From assembly GCA_023392075.1 (NCBI GenBank), contig JAEVZU010000180.1, forward strand, positions 1 through 64,000: a DNA stretch of 64,000 nucleotides. The letters are read 5' to 3'. Under the pieces are notes generated by a model, which was not told the DNA's origin, searched no databases, and saw only the letters and a program-made list of their open reading frames with translations. Positions 1 to 9,527 of this stretch are shown one piece after another (position 1 is the first letter of the stretch; each line of letters opens with the position of its first letter). Both the position numbers and the translations under genes were made by a program. The DNA is from Bacillota bacterium. GTDB taxonomy: Bacteria > Bacillota > Clostridia > Acetivibrionales > DSM-1351.

Positions 1-71
1 TTACTGTTTTATGAGACTTTGAGGCAGTACATTTGTTGGAACATTGCCTGCAGGCATCTTTGTTGGCGTAA

Positions 72-350
72 ATGGTATTTTTTCCTCTCATTTTTGTTTT
101 TGAAAGGATATTGCCCATAGGGCAGGTTACAGTTTTAGAAGATAGAATAGTTCAATATTTCGTGCGCATTCCAGCATCAGCTTACGGCTTTATAGTTTTT
201 ACAATCCGTGCATTTTGGACACTGCCCGCCGGCTTCTTTGCTATCATAGGTGGTGTTCTTTTAAACCCACGACAGGATGAATTTTGTTCGGGGCGGTGTA
301 GATATGATTTTAATGTGTATAAAAGCAGGGAAAAGAGGAACCCGAAGTAG
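72..350 (+). CDS. Unrecognised short ORF with hydrophobic segments
   Basis: An open frame of 92 residues with an ATG start but no convincing ribosome site. The protein would carry two hydrophobic stretches (residues about 2-12 and 45-65) and a basic tail. A similar peptide (G-T-L-P-A-G-I-F) is encoded just upstream in another frame at about 32-80, echoing W-T-L-P-A-G-F-F inside this ORF, so the stretch may be decayed membrane-protein sequence rather than a live gene. I recognise no family. Confidence 0.2.
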   Translation: MVFFPLIFVFERILPIGQVTVLEDRIVQYFVRIPASAYGFIVFTIRAFWTLPAGFFAIIGGVLLNPRQDEFCSGRCRYDFNVYKSREKRNPK

Positions 351-412
351 TTTTCTTTTCTGCGTTTTTATGGTAAAACACTTATATAATCTGAATTATG
401 GGAGGTATCATA

Positions 413-838
413 GTGAGAGAATTTATCGTAGCTGTAAAATCATTAATAATATTTAATAAAAAGGTGCTACTTTTACAAAAGTCGGGAAGAGTATGGAAAG
501 ATAATGAGAATAAATGGGAGTTCGTTGGCGGTTGTTTAGAATTTGGTGAAAGCCTATCAGAAGGACTTACACGAGAGGTTCATGAAGAAACAGGATTAAC
601 CGTTTGTGTAGACAGATTATTATGCGCGTCAACCCATGTGCCTGCGTCTCCCATCCAACAAAAACAATTTGTTTTTTTATACTATCTTGGTTATGCGGAT
701 ACTGACAAAGTGAAACTTTCCGAGGAACATAAGGATTTTTTATGGGCTGATCGCAAACAAATAATTGAACTGCTTGACAAACCTATATTGGACGACATCA
801 CTTCCAATGCAATCTTGGATATGTTAGATATCGAATAA
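413..838 (+). CDS. Nudix (MutT-type) hydrolase
   Basis: A 141-residue Nudix-fold pyrophosphohydrolase, expected to cleave a nucleoside diphosphate linked to another group; the substrate cannot be told from sequence. The complete Nudix box GX5EX7REUXEEXGU is present at residues 40-62, ending R-E-V-H-E-E-T-G-L, so the metal-binding glutamates are intact. An in-frame ATG exists at 398, but the GGAGG at 400-404 lies inside that extension and sits 8 nt before the GTG at 413, which is therefore the likelier start. The gene is monocistronic, between unrecognised short ORFs, so context gives no substrate clue. Confidence 0.88.
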   Translation: MREFIVAVKSLIIFNKKVLLLQKSGRVWKDNENKWEFVGGCLEFGESLSEGLTREVHEETGLTVCVDRLLCASTHVPASPIQQKQFVFLYYLGYADTDKVKLSEEHKDFLWADRKQIIELLDKPILDDITSNAILDMLDIE

Positions 839-850
839 CGCGTTAATCAG

Positions 851-1063
851 CTAAGAGTACAACATGGAGAGAGGAATGGCGGCTCCCAGCAAAGCCATTA
901 AAAATATTGAGAGAAATGAGTGCCTGCCATTCACTATTTGATGTTCACGCCAGGCAGCTTGATTCTTGAATCGCGTGCCGGAGTAGGACACAATATCAAG
1001 GGTTTTTCCGGCACTGCAAGCAGGATATTCCATAACACTTTTACAGCATTCGGGTATTGACAA
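851..1063 (-). CDS. Unrecognised short ORF with C-terminal membrane segment; possibly a remnant
   Basis: A 70-codon reverse-strand frame beginning with TTG and lacking a clear ribosome site. The C-terminal 20 residues form a hydrophobic segment (S-I-F-L-M-A-L-L-G-A-A-I-P-L). The N-terminus has four cysteines reminiscent of a broken zinc ribbon. The 5' end abuts a consensus forward promoter for the ROK regulator. It may be the tail of a degraded gene or chance; I do not recognise it. Confidence 0.2.
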   Translation of the reverse strand: MSIPECCKSVMEYPACSAGKTLDIVSYSGTRFKNQAAWREHQIVNGRHSFLSIFLMALLGAAIPLSMLYS

Positions 1064-1085
1064 TAAACATAAAGGTTTATATAAT
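1057..1085 (+). promoter_or_regulatory. Sigma-A promoter of the ROK regulator gene
   Basis: TTGACA at 1057-1062 and TATAAT at 1080-1085 are separated by exactly 17 nt, a perfect vegetative consensus. The start codon follows about 70 nt downstream. Confidence 0.75.
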
Positions 1086-1158
1086 AATAGTAACTTAATT
1101 CAATGAAAAAAGTAAGTCCTCGAGTTTGGAATAACTATGGAATATGGAGTTTATAAAT

Positions 1159-2364
1159 ATGAAATCAAAAAACATTAATAATGAAAGAATGAAAATTATT
1201 AACTCAAAAGTTGTTCTGAATTATATAAGGGAAAAAGTGTCGGTATCAAGAAAAGTAATTGCTGATGAAGTAGGGCTGACCCAATCTACAGTTACTAACA
1301 TAATTCATGAATTGATTGAGGGCGGATATGTTATTGAAACCGGAAAGGGAGAATCTGACGGCGGCAGGAGGCCGGTTTTTCTGCAGTTAAATGCTAAGGC
1401 AGGTTATGCAATCGGTATAGAGCTAAATGTATTGAAAATTACATGTATACTTACAAATTTTAAAGCTGAAATTGTGGAAAGAATCGAAGTAGATACTAAT
1501 ATTTCCGAAGGTCAAGATAAGGTAATAGCTAAGATTATTGGTCTAATAGAAAAGATCATCACACAGTCGGGATTAGAAAAGGAAAAAGTTTGTGGTATAG
1601 GCTTGGTATCAGCTGGCCCGTACGACAGAGAAGAAGGTATAATGGTAAATCCGCCGAATTTTCCTGGTTGGTTAAGCGTTCCAATAAAAAATATGATTCA
1701 GGATAAATTAAATATACCTACTTATTTTGAGAAAGATACTAATGCTGCTGCTATTGCAGAACATTGGTACGGGGATGTAAGCGATATAAAAAATCTTTTT
1801 GCCATGAATATATATGACATTGGAATAGGCGGAGGAGTTATAATAAACGACCAATTGTTCCGTGGATTTAAGGATGGTGCTGCCAATATCGGCCATATGT
1901 CTATCGATGTTAACGGACAATTATGCAAATGTGGCAACACCGGATGTCTGGAAACAATTTCATCAGGAATTGCGCTATTAGATAAAGTAAAAAGTGAAAT
2001 TAAAAAGGGTAATAAATCAATAATAGAACAGGAAATAAAAGCTATCGATGACATTAATATCGATATGATGATCAATGCATTAAACAAGGATGACAGTCTT
2101 ACAAGGATGGTCATTGATGAGGGTGCAAGATGTGTAAGTATAGCCATAACTAATATAGTGAATTTATACAGTCCTGAAGTAATAGTTATGGGAGGTAATT
2201 TCATCAATAAATGTCCCCTTTACATGGATATGATAATTCAACACGTCAGATCAAAGAAGTTTTCACCGCATTATGATATAAAAATTGTCCTGACGGAATT
2301 TGGAGATGTGCAGGGCGCATTGGGAGGGGCTGTAATTGCTTTGCAGGAAATATTTAAAGCATAA
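1159..2364 (+). CDS. ROK-family transcriptional regulator (NagC/XylR type)
   Basis: A sugar-responsive repressor of 401 residues. The N-terminal winged helix-turn-helix (residues about 15-65, around S-R-K-V-I-A-D-E-V-G-L-T-Q-S-T-V) is followed by a ROK sugar-binding domain. The ROK zinc motif C-x-C-G-x2-G-C-L-E is intact at C256, C258 and C263, with a preceding GH. A second ATG lies at 1144, but GGAG at 1146-1149 sits 9 nt before the ATG at 1159, so I chose the latter. It is codirectional with, and just upstream of, a mannoside ABC transporter and catabolic genes, and is the obvious candidate repressor of that operon, released by mannose or a mannoside. I could not identify its operator. Confidence 0.9.
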   Translation: MKSKNINNERMKIINSKVVLNYIREKVSVSRKVIADEVGLTQSTVTNIIHELIEGGYVIETGKGESDGGRRPVFLQLNAKAGYAIGIELNVLKITCILTNFKAEIVERIEVDTNISEGQDKVIAKIIGLIEKIITQSGLEKEKVCGIGLVSAGPYDREEGIMVNPPNFPGWLSVPIKNMIQDKLNIPTYFEKDTNAAAIAEHWYGDVSDIKNLFAMNIYDIGIGGGVIINDQLFRGFKDGAANIGHMSIDVNGQLCKCGNTGCLETISSGIALLDKVKSEIKKGNKSIIEQEIKAIDDINIDMMINALNKDDSLTRMVIDEGARCVSIAITNIVNLYSPEVIVMGGNFINKCPLYMDMIIQHVRSKKFSPHYDIKIVLTEFGDVQGALGGAVIALQEIFKA

Positions 2365-2586
2365 GCAGCTTTGCAAAGCATTAAGAATTATATATCTTAA
2401 ACCATAAATCCAAAAGCAGTTAAATTTAAAAACTTAATTAATGCAATGAATAAAGTATAATATCGAATTAATAAATGAGCCTTTTTTACGAAAGAATATA
2501 TTACTAATTGATTGATAGTGCTTGCCTTATTTCTTTCAAGATTAAGTGTCATTTAATTAATAAAATAATTTTTGGAGGAAGAAATC

Positions 2587-3891
2587 ATGAAGAAATTCTA
2601 CAGAGCACTTAGTGTGGTTTTATTGGCAGTTGTTTTATCAGTGTCATTTTTAACTGGATGTGGCAGCGAGCAAAGTGCGGATTCAACTGGAGCAGAAGGA
2701 AGCACTTCTACAAAAAGCAGTCAGCCCGTAACGCTCAAGATTTGGGGAGATACAGACAACCAGGCTATTCTTGAATCTTCATTTACTCAGATCAACGAGG
2801 CATTTACCAAGAAATATCCGAATATTAAACTGGATTATCAGTATTCAGGCAGTTTTGATTCCATTAATGTAGCTCTCCAATCCGATTCATTGCCTGATTT
2901 ATTCTGGGTACAGGGCAATAAATCGACAAAGATGGCGGAGATGGCAAAGCAAGGCTTCTTATTGCCTTTAAATGATTATAAACTGGATTCAAGCCGATTC
3001 CCGGATCAGTCAGTGGAATATGCAACTGTAGATGGCAAGATTTACTGTTCGTATCCTTCATTTTTTGACTACGCCATAATGTACTATAATAAAGATATTT
3101 TCCAGAAATATGGACTTGATAAGCCAAAGACATGGGGAGATTTTGAAAACATATTAAAAACACTTAAAGAAAAGGGCGAAACAGCAATATCATTCGGCGG
3201 TAAGGGGGATTTTGACAGATACTGGCTGATGCAGGTCCTTGCACCGACATTGGCTGATGATGTCCTGCAGAATATTAAAGGTCATAAAGCAGATACAGAT
3301 TATAAAAATCTGGCTGAAGCATTTAATACCTACCGCAGCTTTGCAGAAAAGGGATATCTGGGAAAAGACTTTTCAGCTACGGATGGAGCCGGTGCCCAGT
3401 TGGCATTTACAAACGGGAAAGCTGCAATGCTTGTTGATGGTACATGGAATAACCAGGTGTTCGCAAGTGTCAACTTCAATGTAGGAAGATTTGCCCTGCC
3501 GTCAAAAGATGGAGTACTTTACTCACAGAGTGGTCCGAGTAATTATAATACTTATGCGGTATCAGCCAAGACAAAGTATCCCGAAGAGGCGGTCAAGTAT
3601 ATTGAATTTCTTAACGATAAAGAGTCACAGCAGATATTTGAAAATAATTTAGGTGCTATTCCTCTTGTAAAAGATCTTACTCCCAAAGATGATTCTGTAA
3701 AAGAAATGGCGGAATATGACCAGGTTGGTAATAATATTTATCACGTGCTCTCAGGTGTTGCCGATGAAACGGCCAGACCGCAGGATCTGTTGCTTGCAGA
3801 TATTTTACCTAAATTGATGACTTCAAAAATGACAGGTGAAGAAGCCACTCAAAAAATTAAAGATGAAATAGCAAAAAGCAGTGCAAAATAA
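2587..3891 (+). CDS. Carbohydrate ABC transporter solute-binding lipoprotein
   Basis: An extracellular solute-binding protein (family 1, CUT1 type), 434 residues, that would capture an oligosaccharide at the cell surface. A lipoprotein signal peptide ends in the lipobox L-T-G-C with the lipidated cysteine at residue 25, followed by a Ser/Thr-rich linker. The start is the ATG at 2587 after GGAGG (2573-2577). Downstream permeases and a GH38 enzyme point to a mannose-containing ligand (inference). A strong hairpin follows the gene, probably allowing more binding protein than permease to be made. Confidence 0.93.
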   Translation: MKKFYRALSVVLLAVVLSVSFLTGCGSEQSADSTGAEGSTSTKSSQPVTLKIWGDTDNQAILESSFTQINEAFTKKYPNIKLDYQYSGSFDSINVALQSDSLPDLFWVQGNKSTKMAEMAKQGFLLPLNDYKLDSSRFPDQSVEYATVDGKIYCSYPSFFDYAIMYYNKDIFQKYGLDKPKTWGDFENILKTLKEKGETAISFGGKGDFDRYWLMQVLAPTLADDVLQNIKGHKADTDYKNLAEAFNTYRSFAEKGYLGKDFSATDGAGAQLAFTNGKAAMLVDGTWNNQVFASVNFNVGRFALPSKDGVLYSQSGPSNYNTYAVSAKTKYPEEAVKYIEFLNDKESQQIFENNLGAIPLVKDLTPKDDSVKEMAEYDQVGNNIYHVLSGVADETARPQDLLLADILPKLMTSKMTGEEATQKIKDEIAKSSAK

Positions 3892-3946
3892 TAAAAACCA
3901 TGTATCTCTGACAGTAATCGAAAAATTTAAATGACACAAACTAAAG

Positions 3947-3996
3947 AATATAAATAAATGATTCCTCTTTGTAATTGAGAGTCATTTATTTATATT
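3947..3996 (+). terminator. Intergenic hairpin between binding-protein and permease genes
   Basis: A perfect 15-bp inverted repeat, 3947-3961 paired with 3982-3996, with a 20-nt loop that can add a CTC/GAG pairing. There is no U-run after it, and the permease genes continue on the same strand. It fits an mRNA-stabilising or partially terminating hairpin that raises the binding protein above the permeases. Confidence 0.55.
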
Positions 3997-4021
3997 CGAA
4001 ATGTAGAGGGAGTTGTTAAAA

Positions 4022-4942
4022 TTGCTTGCTTATTTGAAAAAAAGGCCGTACCTTCTTTTTATAGCACCGGGATTTGTTTTATACACCATACTGGTAATTT
4101 ACCCAATAGTCGCAGCAGCTGTTATCAGTATGTACCGCTGGAATGGTATAGGCCCGAAAACATTTGTAGGATTTAATAATTATATTGAATTATTCAATAA
4201 CAAAGATATGGTGTCACAACTTTGGAATGCTCTATCCCACAGTTTAATGATTTTTATATTAACAGTTATATTTGTCATTCCGGTTCAAATCATTATGGCT
4301 TACATGATATACAGTAAAGCCAGAGGAAAAAGCTTTTTCCAGGTGGCTATATTTTCTCCTCAATTTATTTCAACTCCTGTAATTATATTTATTTTTACTT
4401 TATTATTGGATGCCAACATTGGAGTAGTTAACAAGTTTTTAGAAGCAATCGGACAGGGACATTTGGCAAAACCATGGCTGGGTATACCTGAGTTTGGAAT
4501 GTATATAGTCTGGATTATGATATCCTGGGCGGGAATGGGCGTTGGAATGATGTTTTTTGTAGGTGCAATGAAGATGGTACCTGTAGATTGCCTTGAATCG
4601 GCATATCTGGACGGAGCGGGCTTCTGGAAAAGGCTTGTAACCATTTTTATTCCGCAGATAAAAGTTACCATACTTAACATGGTGCTGATATCTTATATTT
4701 TTGGCATGACAATATTTGATTTCAGTTATATCCTTGGGGGAACGTCTGGCGGGATAGAAAGAAACGTTGATGTAATGTCCCTGTTCTTTTACCGTATGGC
4801 CTTTGGCGATACTAATCCACTGGGAGGTAACATCAGCCAGAATTCCATGGGTATGGGTACAACCATTGCATGTGTGTTATTCCTCATGATTTTTGTAATC
4901 GCTTTAATACAGTTATTAATAGTATACCGGAAGGAGGAATAG
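4022..4942 (+). CDS. Sugar ABC transporter permease (MalF/UgpA type)
   Basis: A CUT1 inner-membrane permease, 306 residues with six predicted membrane segments. The cytoplasmic EAA loop that docks the ATPase is visible as E-S-A-Y-L-D-G-A-G-F-W near residue 195. An upstream TTG at 4013 is also in frame, but GGGAG at 4008-4012 abuts it and is correctly spaced (9 nt) for the TTG at 4022. It pairs with the next permease, separated by 2 nt. No ATPase gene is in the operon, so a shared MsiK-like ATPase is probably encoded elsewhere. Confidence 0.9.
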   Translation: MLAYLKKRPYLLFIAPGFVLYTILVIYPIVAAAVISMYRWNGIGPKTFVGFNNYIELFNNKDMVSQLWNALSHSLMIFILTVIFVIPVQIIMAYMIYSKARGKSFFQVAIFSPQFISTPVIIFIFTLLLDANIGVVNKFLEAIGQGHLAKPWLGIPEFGMYIVWIMISWAGMGVGMMFFVGAMKMVPVDCLESAYLDGAGFWKRLVTIFIPQIKVTILNMVLISYIFGMTIFDFSYILGGTSGGIERNVDVMSLFFYRMAFGDTNPLGGNISQNSMGMGTTIACVLFLMIFVIALIQLLIVYRKEE

Positions 4943-4944
4943 GA

Positions 4945-5772
4945 ATGAATAAACATCAAGGATTTATTGCTTCAATAATCAAGGGTTTAATGTGGATATA
5001 TTCACTGTTTACATTTTTTATTTTAATTTACATGATATATAATTCATTCCGGACAAGACAGGATATCCTGTCCAATACCTTTGGTATACCAAAGAATCCA
5101 AGCCTGAACAACTTTAAAAGATTATTTGTTAATGATCACTTTTACAGATATTTCTTTAATAGTGTTATAATACTTGTTTTTAGCCTGATTTTAATAACGT
5201 TGTTGTCTTCTATGACAGCATATGGCATCGGCAGATATAAATTTAAATTTAAAAAGTTTACAAGAATCTACTTTCTTATAGGGTTGATGTTCCCTGTTCA
5301 ACTCGGTATTGTTCCAATATTTTTATTGATGAAGAATCTAAATTTAATCAATAATCATGCATCTGTTATATTGATATTATCAGCAGGGATTTCCATGCCG
5401 GTATTTATGCTGACGGATTTCTTTTCAAACTTGCCGAATGAGATTTATGAAGCGGCAATTATTGATGGAGCCGGTGAATGGACAACTTTTTACAAGATCA
5501 TGTTCCCTATGGCAAAACCTATTGTATTTTCAATTTGCATAATAATGTCGGTTCAAGTCTGGAATCAGTTCTTTATGCCTCTTATTTTCCTGCAAAGTGA
5601 AGCGTATAAAACCATTCCGTTGATAATTGTAAAATATACAAAAAATCTATTGAGCACCATGGATCTTGCTATGGCGGCATCTGTACTGTCTACAGTCCCG
5701 ATACTGATAATATTCATTATATTTTCAGAGAGAATTCTGGAGGGTGTGGCAACAGGCGGCGTAAAAGGATAA
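4945..5772 (+). CDS. Sugar ABC transporter permease (MalG/UgpE type)
   Basis: The second CUT1 permease, 275 residues, with a hydrophobic N-terminal segment and a classic EAA loop E-A-A-I-I-D-G-A-G near residue 175. The ATG at 4945 follows AAGGAGGAATAG, in which the ribosome site overlaps the upstream stop codon, so translation is probably coupled to the first permease. It forms the heterodimeric channel with its neighbour. Confidence 0.93.
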   Translation: MNKHQGFIASIIKGLMWIYSLFTFFILIYMIYNSFRTRQDILSNTFGIPKNPSLNNFKRLFVNDHFYRYFFNSVIILVFSLILITLLSSMTAYGIGRYKFKFKKFTRIYFLIGLMFPVQLGIVPIFLLMKNLNLINNHASVILILSAGISMPVFMLTDFFSNLPNEIYEAAIIDGAGEWTTFYKIMFPMAKPIVFSICIIMSVQVWNQFFMPLIFLQSEAYKTIPLIIVKYTKNLLSTMDLAMAASVLSTVPILIIFIIFSERILEGVATGGVKG

Positions 5773-5803
5773 CCTCATATTTTCATTCAAAGGAGAGTTT
5801 TAT

Positions 5804-8422
5804 ATGTCTAAAATAAAAGAGATATTATGTTTGCACCATAGTCACCTTGATATAGGATATACACATCCGCAGCCGTTGTTACTTGAATTGCAGAGGGATT
5901 ATATAGATCAGGCCATTGATTTGTGCTTGGCAACAGCAAATTACACTGAGGAGTCAAAATTCAGATGGACATGTGAAGCGACTTATCCGGTATTGAAATG
6001 GCTACAAACAGCCACCGATGAAAGAAAAGAACAATTTAAAAAGTTAATAGGAGATAAACAGATAAGTGTGACATCCATGCCAATGCATACTACACCATTA
6101 TGTAATACCGCTCAAATGGATTACATGCTGAAATTATCGGCTGATTTGGGCAAAAGACTGGATATACCTATCAGTACGGCTATAAACCACGATGTTAACG
6201 GGCAACCCTGGACAGTGAGCCAAATGCTGCTGGACAGCGGGATAGATTTTTATATTACCGGTATAAATATTCATTTCGGCGGTATACCTTTCAAAAGACC
6301 TGCCGTTTTCCGCTGGGAGACGCCGGACAAACGAGAACTGCTGACTTTTCTGGGGGAACATTATTCACTGTTCAGCCAATTTTTAAATACTTCCCTGTCA
6401 GACACCGGCTTAATGGATAAAGGTATAAAAGATTATGTAAATCGTTTGGAGCAAAGCGGATATAATTATGACTTTGCCTTTTTAACTGCTACCAATCCTC
6501 CCTTATATGATAATAATTCACCCGACCCGGAGCTGGCTGAGCTTATTTACAGGTATAATCAGGAAGGACATGATTATACCGTGAGATTTGTCACTCCTGA
6601 AATGCTGAGGGAAAAGATACTAGGTATCGATAAAAATGATATTCCGGTTCACAAAGGGGACTGGACGGATTACTGGAACTTTGGCTGCGGAAGTTCTGCA
6701 AAAGAGACAAGAGTTAATCGCAGAGCGAAGGAGACAATTAAAAAGGCTGAGTTGCTGGAGGCTTTCTCAAGCAGCCCGGGGACATTTTATGACAGAGCAA
6801 AGGATGAAGCATATATCAATGCTGTTATGTTTGATGAACATACCTGGGGAGCATCTCAATCAATATCTGATCCTGATGATGAAGAAGTATGCTCCCAGAG
6901 AATTCATAAATCTCAAATGGCCTATAAGGCTGCCGATTTATCGGCTTATTTGCTGGGGAGGCAAATAGAGCAGCTGACAGAGAATGATTTTCAATCAAAC
7001 GAGCCTGATGGGATAGTTGTTGTTAACACCTCCTGTATGGAACAGGAAATAGAACTGAAGATTCCGGATGCTTTTTTTGAAAAAGGAAGGCACCTGTCTG
7101 CAATACGTATGAAAAGGTTACTGCCGTATAATTCAAAAAATGAAAATTATCAGTACTTCGGTATTGAAAAACTTCCGCCTTTCTCCTGGATTAAAATACC
7201 GTTTTCAGTTCTGCAGCAAAATAGGCAAAAATCTATGCCGGCTGAAGATAAAGGTTATAAGGTAACCGAAAACAGTATAGAGACGCCATATTACCGGATG
7301 ACCTTTAATCCTGCAACAGGAAGGATTGAACAGCTGTACGATTTGCTGAATGATTGGGCCATGCTGGATAAAAAGAGCAATTGGACTATGTTTGAATATG
7401 TCAGAGAGACTATTGATCCTCTTTATAATGAAGAGCACAGGTCTACGTTTTTCCCCCGGGATGTGGAACTGGGGAACAGAAGTGTGAGTGTTTGGAACCA
7501 TAATTGGAGGGCAAAGAGACAAAATGCCGAGAGAATATTGAAATGGCACATAGAGGAAGAGGCTAATTCTGTATCTTTCGTTATGGAGATTGAGGCAGAA
7601 GGTGTTGAAGCCCTGAAGCAAAAAATAACTTTTTCCACTCTGCACCCAAGGATTAAATTCAAGGCATATATGAATAAAAAGGATTTTTCAAAACCTGAAG
7701 GGGTATATTTTGCTTTTCCTTTAAATATTGACAGCGGCTGGCAAAGCCGGTTTGACACTGCCGGTGCCTTCATTGAACTTGATAAGGAGCAATTGGGTAA
7801 GGTATGCCGTGATTGGGTGACGGTCGATCAGACTGTTTCCGTATATGACGGTAAAAAAGGTGTAGTTCTTGCCTGCCCTGATGCCCCAATGGTACAAATC
7901 GGAGATTTCAATTTCGGCCGGGAAAGTGAAAGCATTGAACGAAAGGAAAATCCCCTGCTTTTAGCCTGGCCCATGAACAACTACTGGGATACTAACTTCT
8001 GGATCAGTCAGCCCGGACCGATCCAACTCAGTTATGAGATGACACCTTTTAAAGAGTTTGATGCAATAAATGCCTACAACCTCGGACAGCTGGCAAATGA
8101 ACCTTTTATCATTAATGCCGCCGTCAGCTGCAAGGAGATCCAAAGGGGTAAATTTTTTGAAGGCAGTGGAGAAGGTGTTGTACCATTACTGATAAGGCCT
8201 GCTAAAAATAAAGACAGTTTGGTTGCTATGCTAAGAAATATGACAAAGCAAGATGGCCAATACAGTTTTAACCTTCCGGGGAAGACAATTTTAAAGGCTT
8301 GCCTTGTAAACGTTTTGGGTGAGGAAATTTCAGCAATAGACGTTAGAGACAATAAGGTTAAGGTCAATATCCCGCCTTACGCACTTTCTCATTTACTTGT
8401 AACATTCAGAGATGACTTTTAA
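5804..8422 (+). CDS. Glycoside hydrolase family 38-like enzyme (alpha-mannosidase type)
   Basis: An 872-residue, probably cytoplasmic (no signal peptide) enzyme related to GH38 alpha-mannosidases, expected to remove alpha-mannose from imported oligosaccharides using a bound divalent metal. The N-terminal barrel carries the metal motif H12-S-H14-L-D16. The presumed nucleophile D130 lies in N-H-D-V-N-G-Q-P-W, and a conserved metal-ligand-like histidine (H346) in D-E-H-T-W-G-A. The rest matches the all-beta C-terminal region of the family. It belongs to a divergent branch, so the precise linkage cleaved is not certain. It lies 31 nt after the permease and before a sugar kinase, which supports intracellular processing. 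Confidence 0.85.
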   Translation: MSKIKEILCLHHSHLDIGYTHPQPLLLELQRDYIDQAIDLCLATANYTEESKFRWTCEATYPVLKWLQTATDERKEQFKKLIGDKQISVTSMPMHTTPLCNTAQMDYMLKLSADLGKRLDIPISTAINHDVNGQPWTVSQMLLDSGIDFYITGINIHFGGIPFKRPAVFRWETPDKRELLTFLGEHYSLFSQFLNTSLSDTGLMDKGIKDYVNRLEQSGYNYDFAFLTATNPPLYDNNSPDPELAELIYRYNQEGHDYTVRFVTPEMLREKILGIDKNDIPVHKGDWTDYWNFGCGSSAKETRVNRRAKETIKKAELLEAFSSSPGTFYDRAKDEAYINAVMFDEHTWGASQSISDPDDEEVCSQRIHKSQMAYKAADLSAYLLGRQIEQLTENDFQSNEPDGIVVVNTSCMEQEIELKIPDAFFEKGRHLSAIRMKRLLPYNSKNENYQYFGIEKLPPFSWIKIPFSVLQQNRQKSMPAEDKGYKVTENSIETPYYRMTFNPATGRIEQLYDLLNDWAMLDKKSNWTMFEYVRETIDPLYNEEHRSTFFPRDVELGNRSVSVWNHNWRAKRQNAERILKWHIEEEANSVSFVMEIEAEGVEALKQKITFSTLHPRIKFKAYMNKKDFSKPEGVYFAFPLNIDSGWQSRFDTAGAFIELDKEQLGKVCRDWVTVDQTVSVYDGKKGVVLACPDAPMVQIGDFNFGRESESIERKENPLLLAWPMNNYWDTNFWISQPGPIQLSYEMTPFKEFDAINAYNLGQLANEPFIINAAVSCKEIQRGKFFEGSGEGVVPLLIRPAKNKDSLVAMLRNMTKQDGQYSFNLPGKTILKACLVNVLGEEISAIDVRDNKVKVNIPPYALSHLLVTFRDDF

Positions 8423-8484
8423 TAAAAAATTGGATCGGGTTTCAGAAGAGACATGTCTTTATCCAATTACGCAGGGGTGAAAAA

Positions 8485-9408
8485 ATGAATTATTATTTGG
8501 GGTTGGATGTTGGCGGTACCTCAGTAAAGTGTGGAATTATTGATGAGACCGGCAACATTATGTTTGATAGAATATTTTCTTTTAATGCACAGTCCTACGC
8601 AGATAAAGATACTATTATATCCAATTTTACAGCAATTTTTAAGGATTTGGTGGGAAAGATATCGGATTCGGAAATTAATATAAAGGCAATAGGACTGGCT
8701 TTTCCGGGCCCATTTGATTATGAAAACGGCATCAGCCTTATAAAAGGGATCGGAAAATATGACAGTATTTATAATATTAACTTAAGAGAAGAATTCTTCT
8801 ATAAAATCAGAGAGGATAAATATTTATCCTCTCTGATGGATAAAGAACTAAAGATTTTGTTTATGCATGATATTGCAGCGTTTGCACTGGGTGAGATTTT
8901 TTATGGAAAAGGCTTGGGGTATAACCGGATCATTCATTTGTGTATAGGAACCGGTGCAGGATCCGCATTTTCAATAGACCACAGGCTGGTGGGAACCGGA
9001 GAGGGAGTTCCGGAAAATGGCTGGATTTATAATACAAAATTTAAAGATAGTATAATTGATGATTATATCTCTGCAAGAGGACTGGCAAGCATTGCGGACC
9101 AATATTTCAACACTTCCCATGACGGAAAAAAACTATATAATATGGCAGTAAAACAGGATGAAACCGCTTTGCTGGTATTCAAAAAATTTGGACAGAACCT
9201 TTATGAAGCATTTACTCCTTTTATTAATGGATTTAAAGCGGATTGTATTATCCTGGGCGGGGAAATAGTCAGAAGTTTCAAATTTTTTGGCCGGCAAATT
9301 GAGGAGTTTTGTAAAACAGAAAGAGTTGATATACGGTTGACCCATAATACTTCAAAAAGTACTTTGCTGGGTCTTTACCGGAAATTAAGCCAGAGCCGGT
9401 CACATTAA
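8485..9408 (+). CDS. ROK-family sugar kinase lacking the zinc motif
   Basis: A 307-residue ATP-dependent sugar kinase of the ROK family. The N-terminal phosphate-binding motif G-L-D-V-G-G-T-S-V-K-C-G and the glycine-rich G-T-G-A-G-S-A loop near residue 155 are present, and it has no DNA-binding domain. The usual ROK zinc signature C-x-C-G-x2-G-C-x-E is absent. At its expected place the sequence reads G-V-P-E-N-G-W-I-Y, so folding cannot rely on the usual structural zinc. Its position between a mannosidase and a mannose-6-phosphate isomerase homologue suggests mannose (or a related hexose) as substrate; that is inference. Confidence 0.85.
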   Translation: MNYYLGLDVGGTSVKCGIIDETGNIMFDRIFSFNAQSYADKDTIISNFTAIFKDLVGKISDSEINIKAIGLAFPGPFDYENGISLIKGIGKYDSIYNINLREEFFYKIREDKYLSSLMDKELKILFMHDIAAFALGEIFYGKGLGYNRIIHLCIGTGAGSAFSIDHRLVGTGEGVPENGWIYNTKFKDSIIDDYISARGLASIADQYFNTSHDGKKLYNMAVKQDETALLVFKKFGQNLYEAFTPFINGFKADCIILGGEIVRSFKFFGRQIEEFCKTERVDIRLTHNTSKSTLLGLYRKLSQSRSH

Positions 9409-9527
9409 TCCGGCGCATGGCCAATTAACCTCCTTTATTCGCCACATGCGATAAAGGATATAAGTTTTCATTACATTTTGTGGCCGCTATGCGGCTCAAA
9501 GCCATAAATATGGCTTAGGAGGTTAAT
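9409..9527 (+). promoter_or_regulatory. Structured leader of the isomerase gene with anti-Shine-Dalgarno complement
   Basis: This 119-nt gap contains ATTAACCTCCT at 9424-9434, the exact reverse complement of the ribosome site AGGAGGTTAAT at 9517-9527. Between them are a GCCGC/GCGGC hairpin (9483-9494) and an AAGCCAT/ATGGCTT hairpin immediately before the ribosome site. The long-range helix and the local hairpins could form alternative folds, so this may be a translational control element. No known riboswitch class is recognised. Confidence 0.45.

Noticed and set aside
1722..2207. Reverse ORF of 161 residues inside the ROK regulator gene
   Set aside because: Antisense to the conserved ROK domain, including the zinc motif; no independent coding evidence.
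2433..2461. Possible promoter for the mannoside binding-protein gene with TATAAT at 2456-2461
   Set aside because: The -35 region at the right distance (CTTAAT) matches consensus poorly, and no operator-like palindrome accompanies it.
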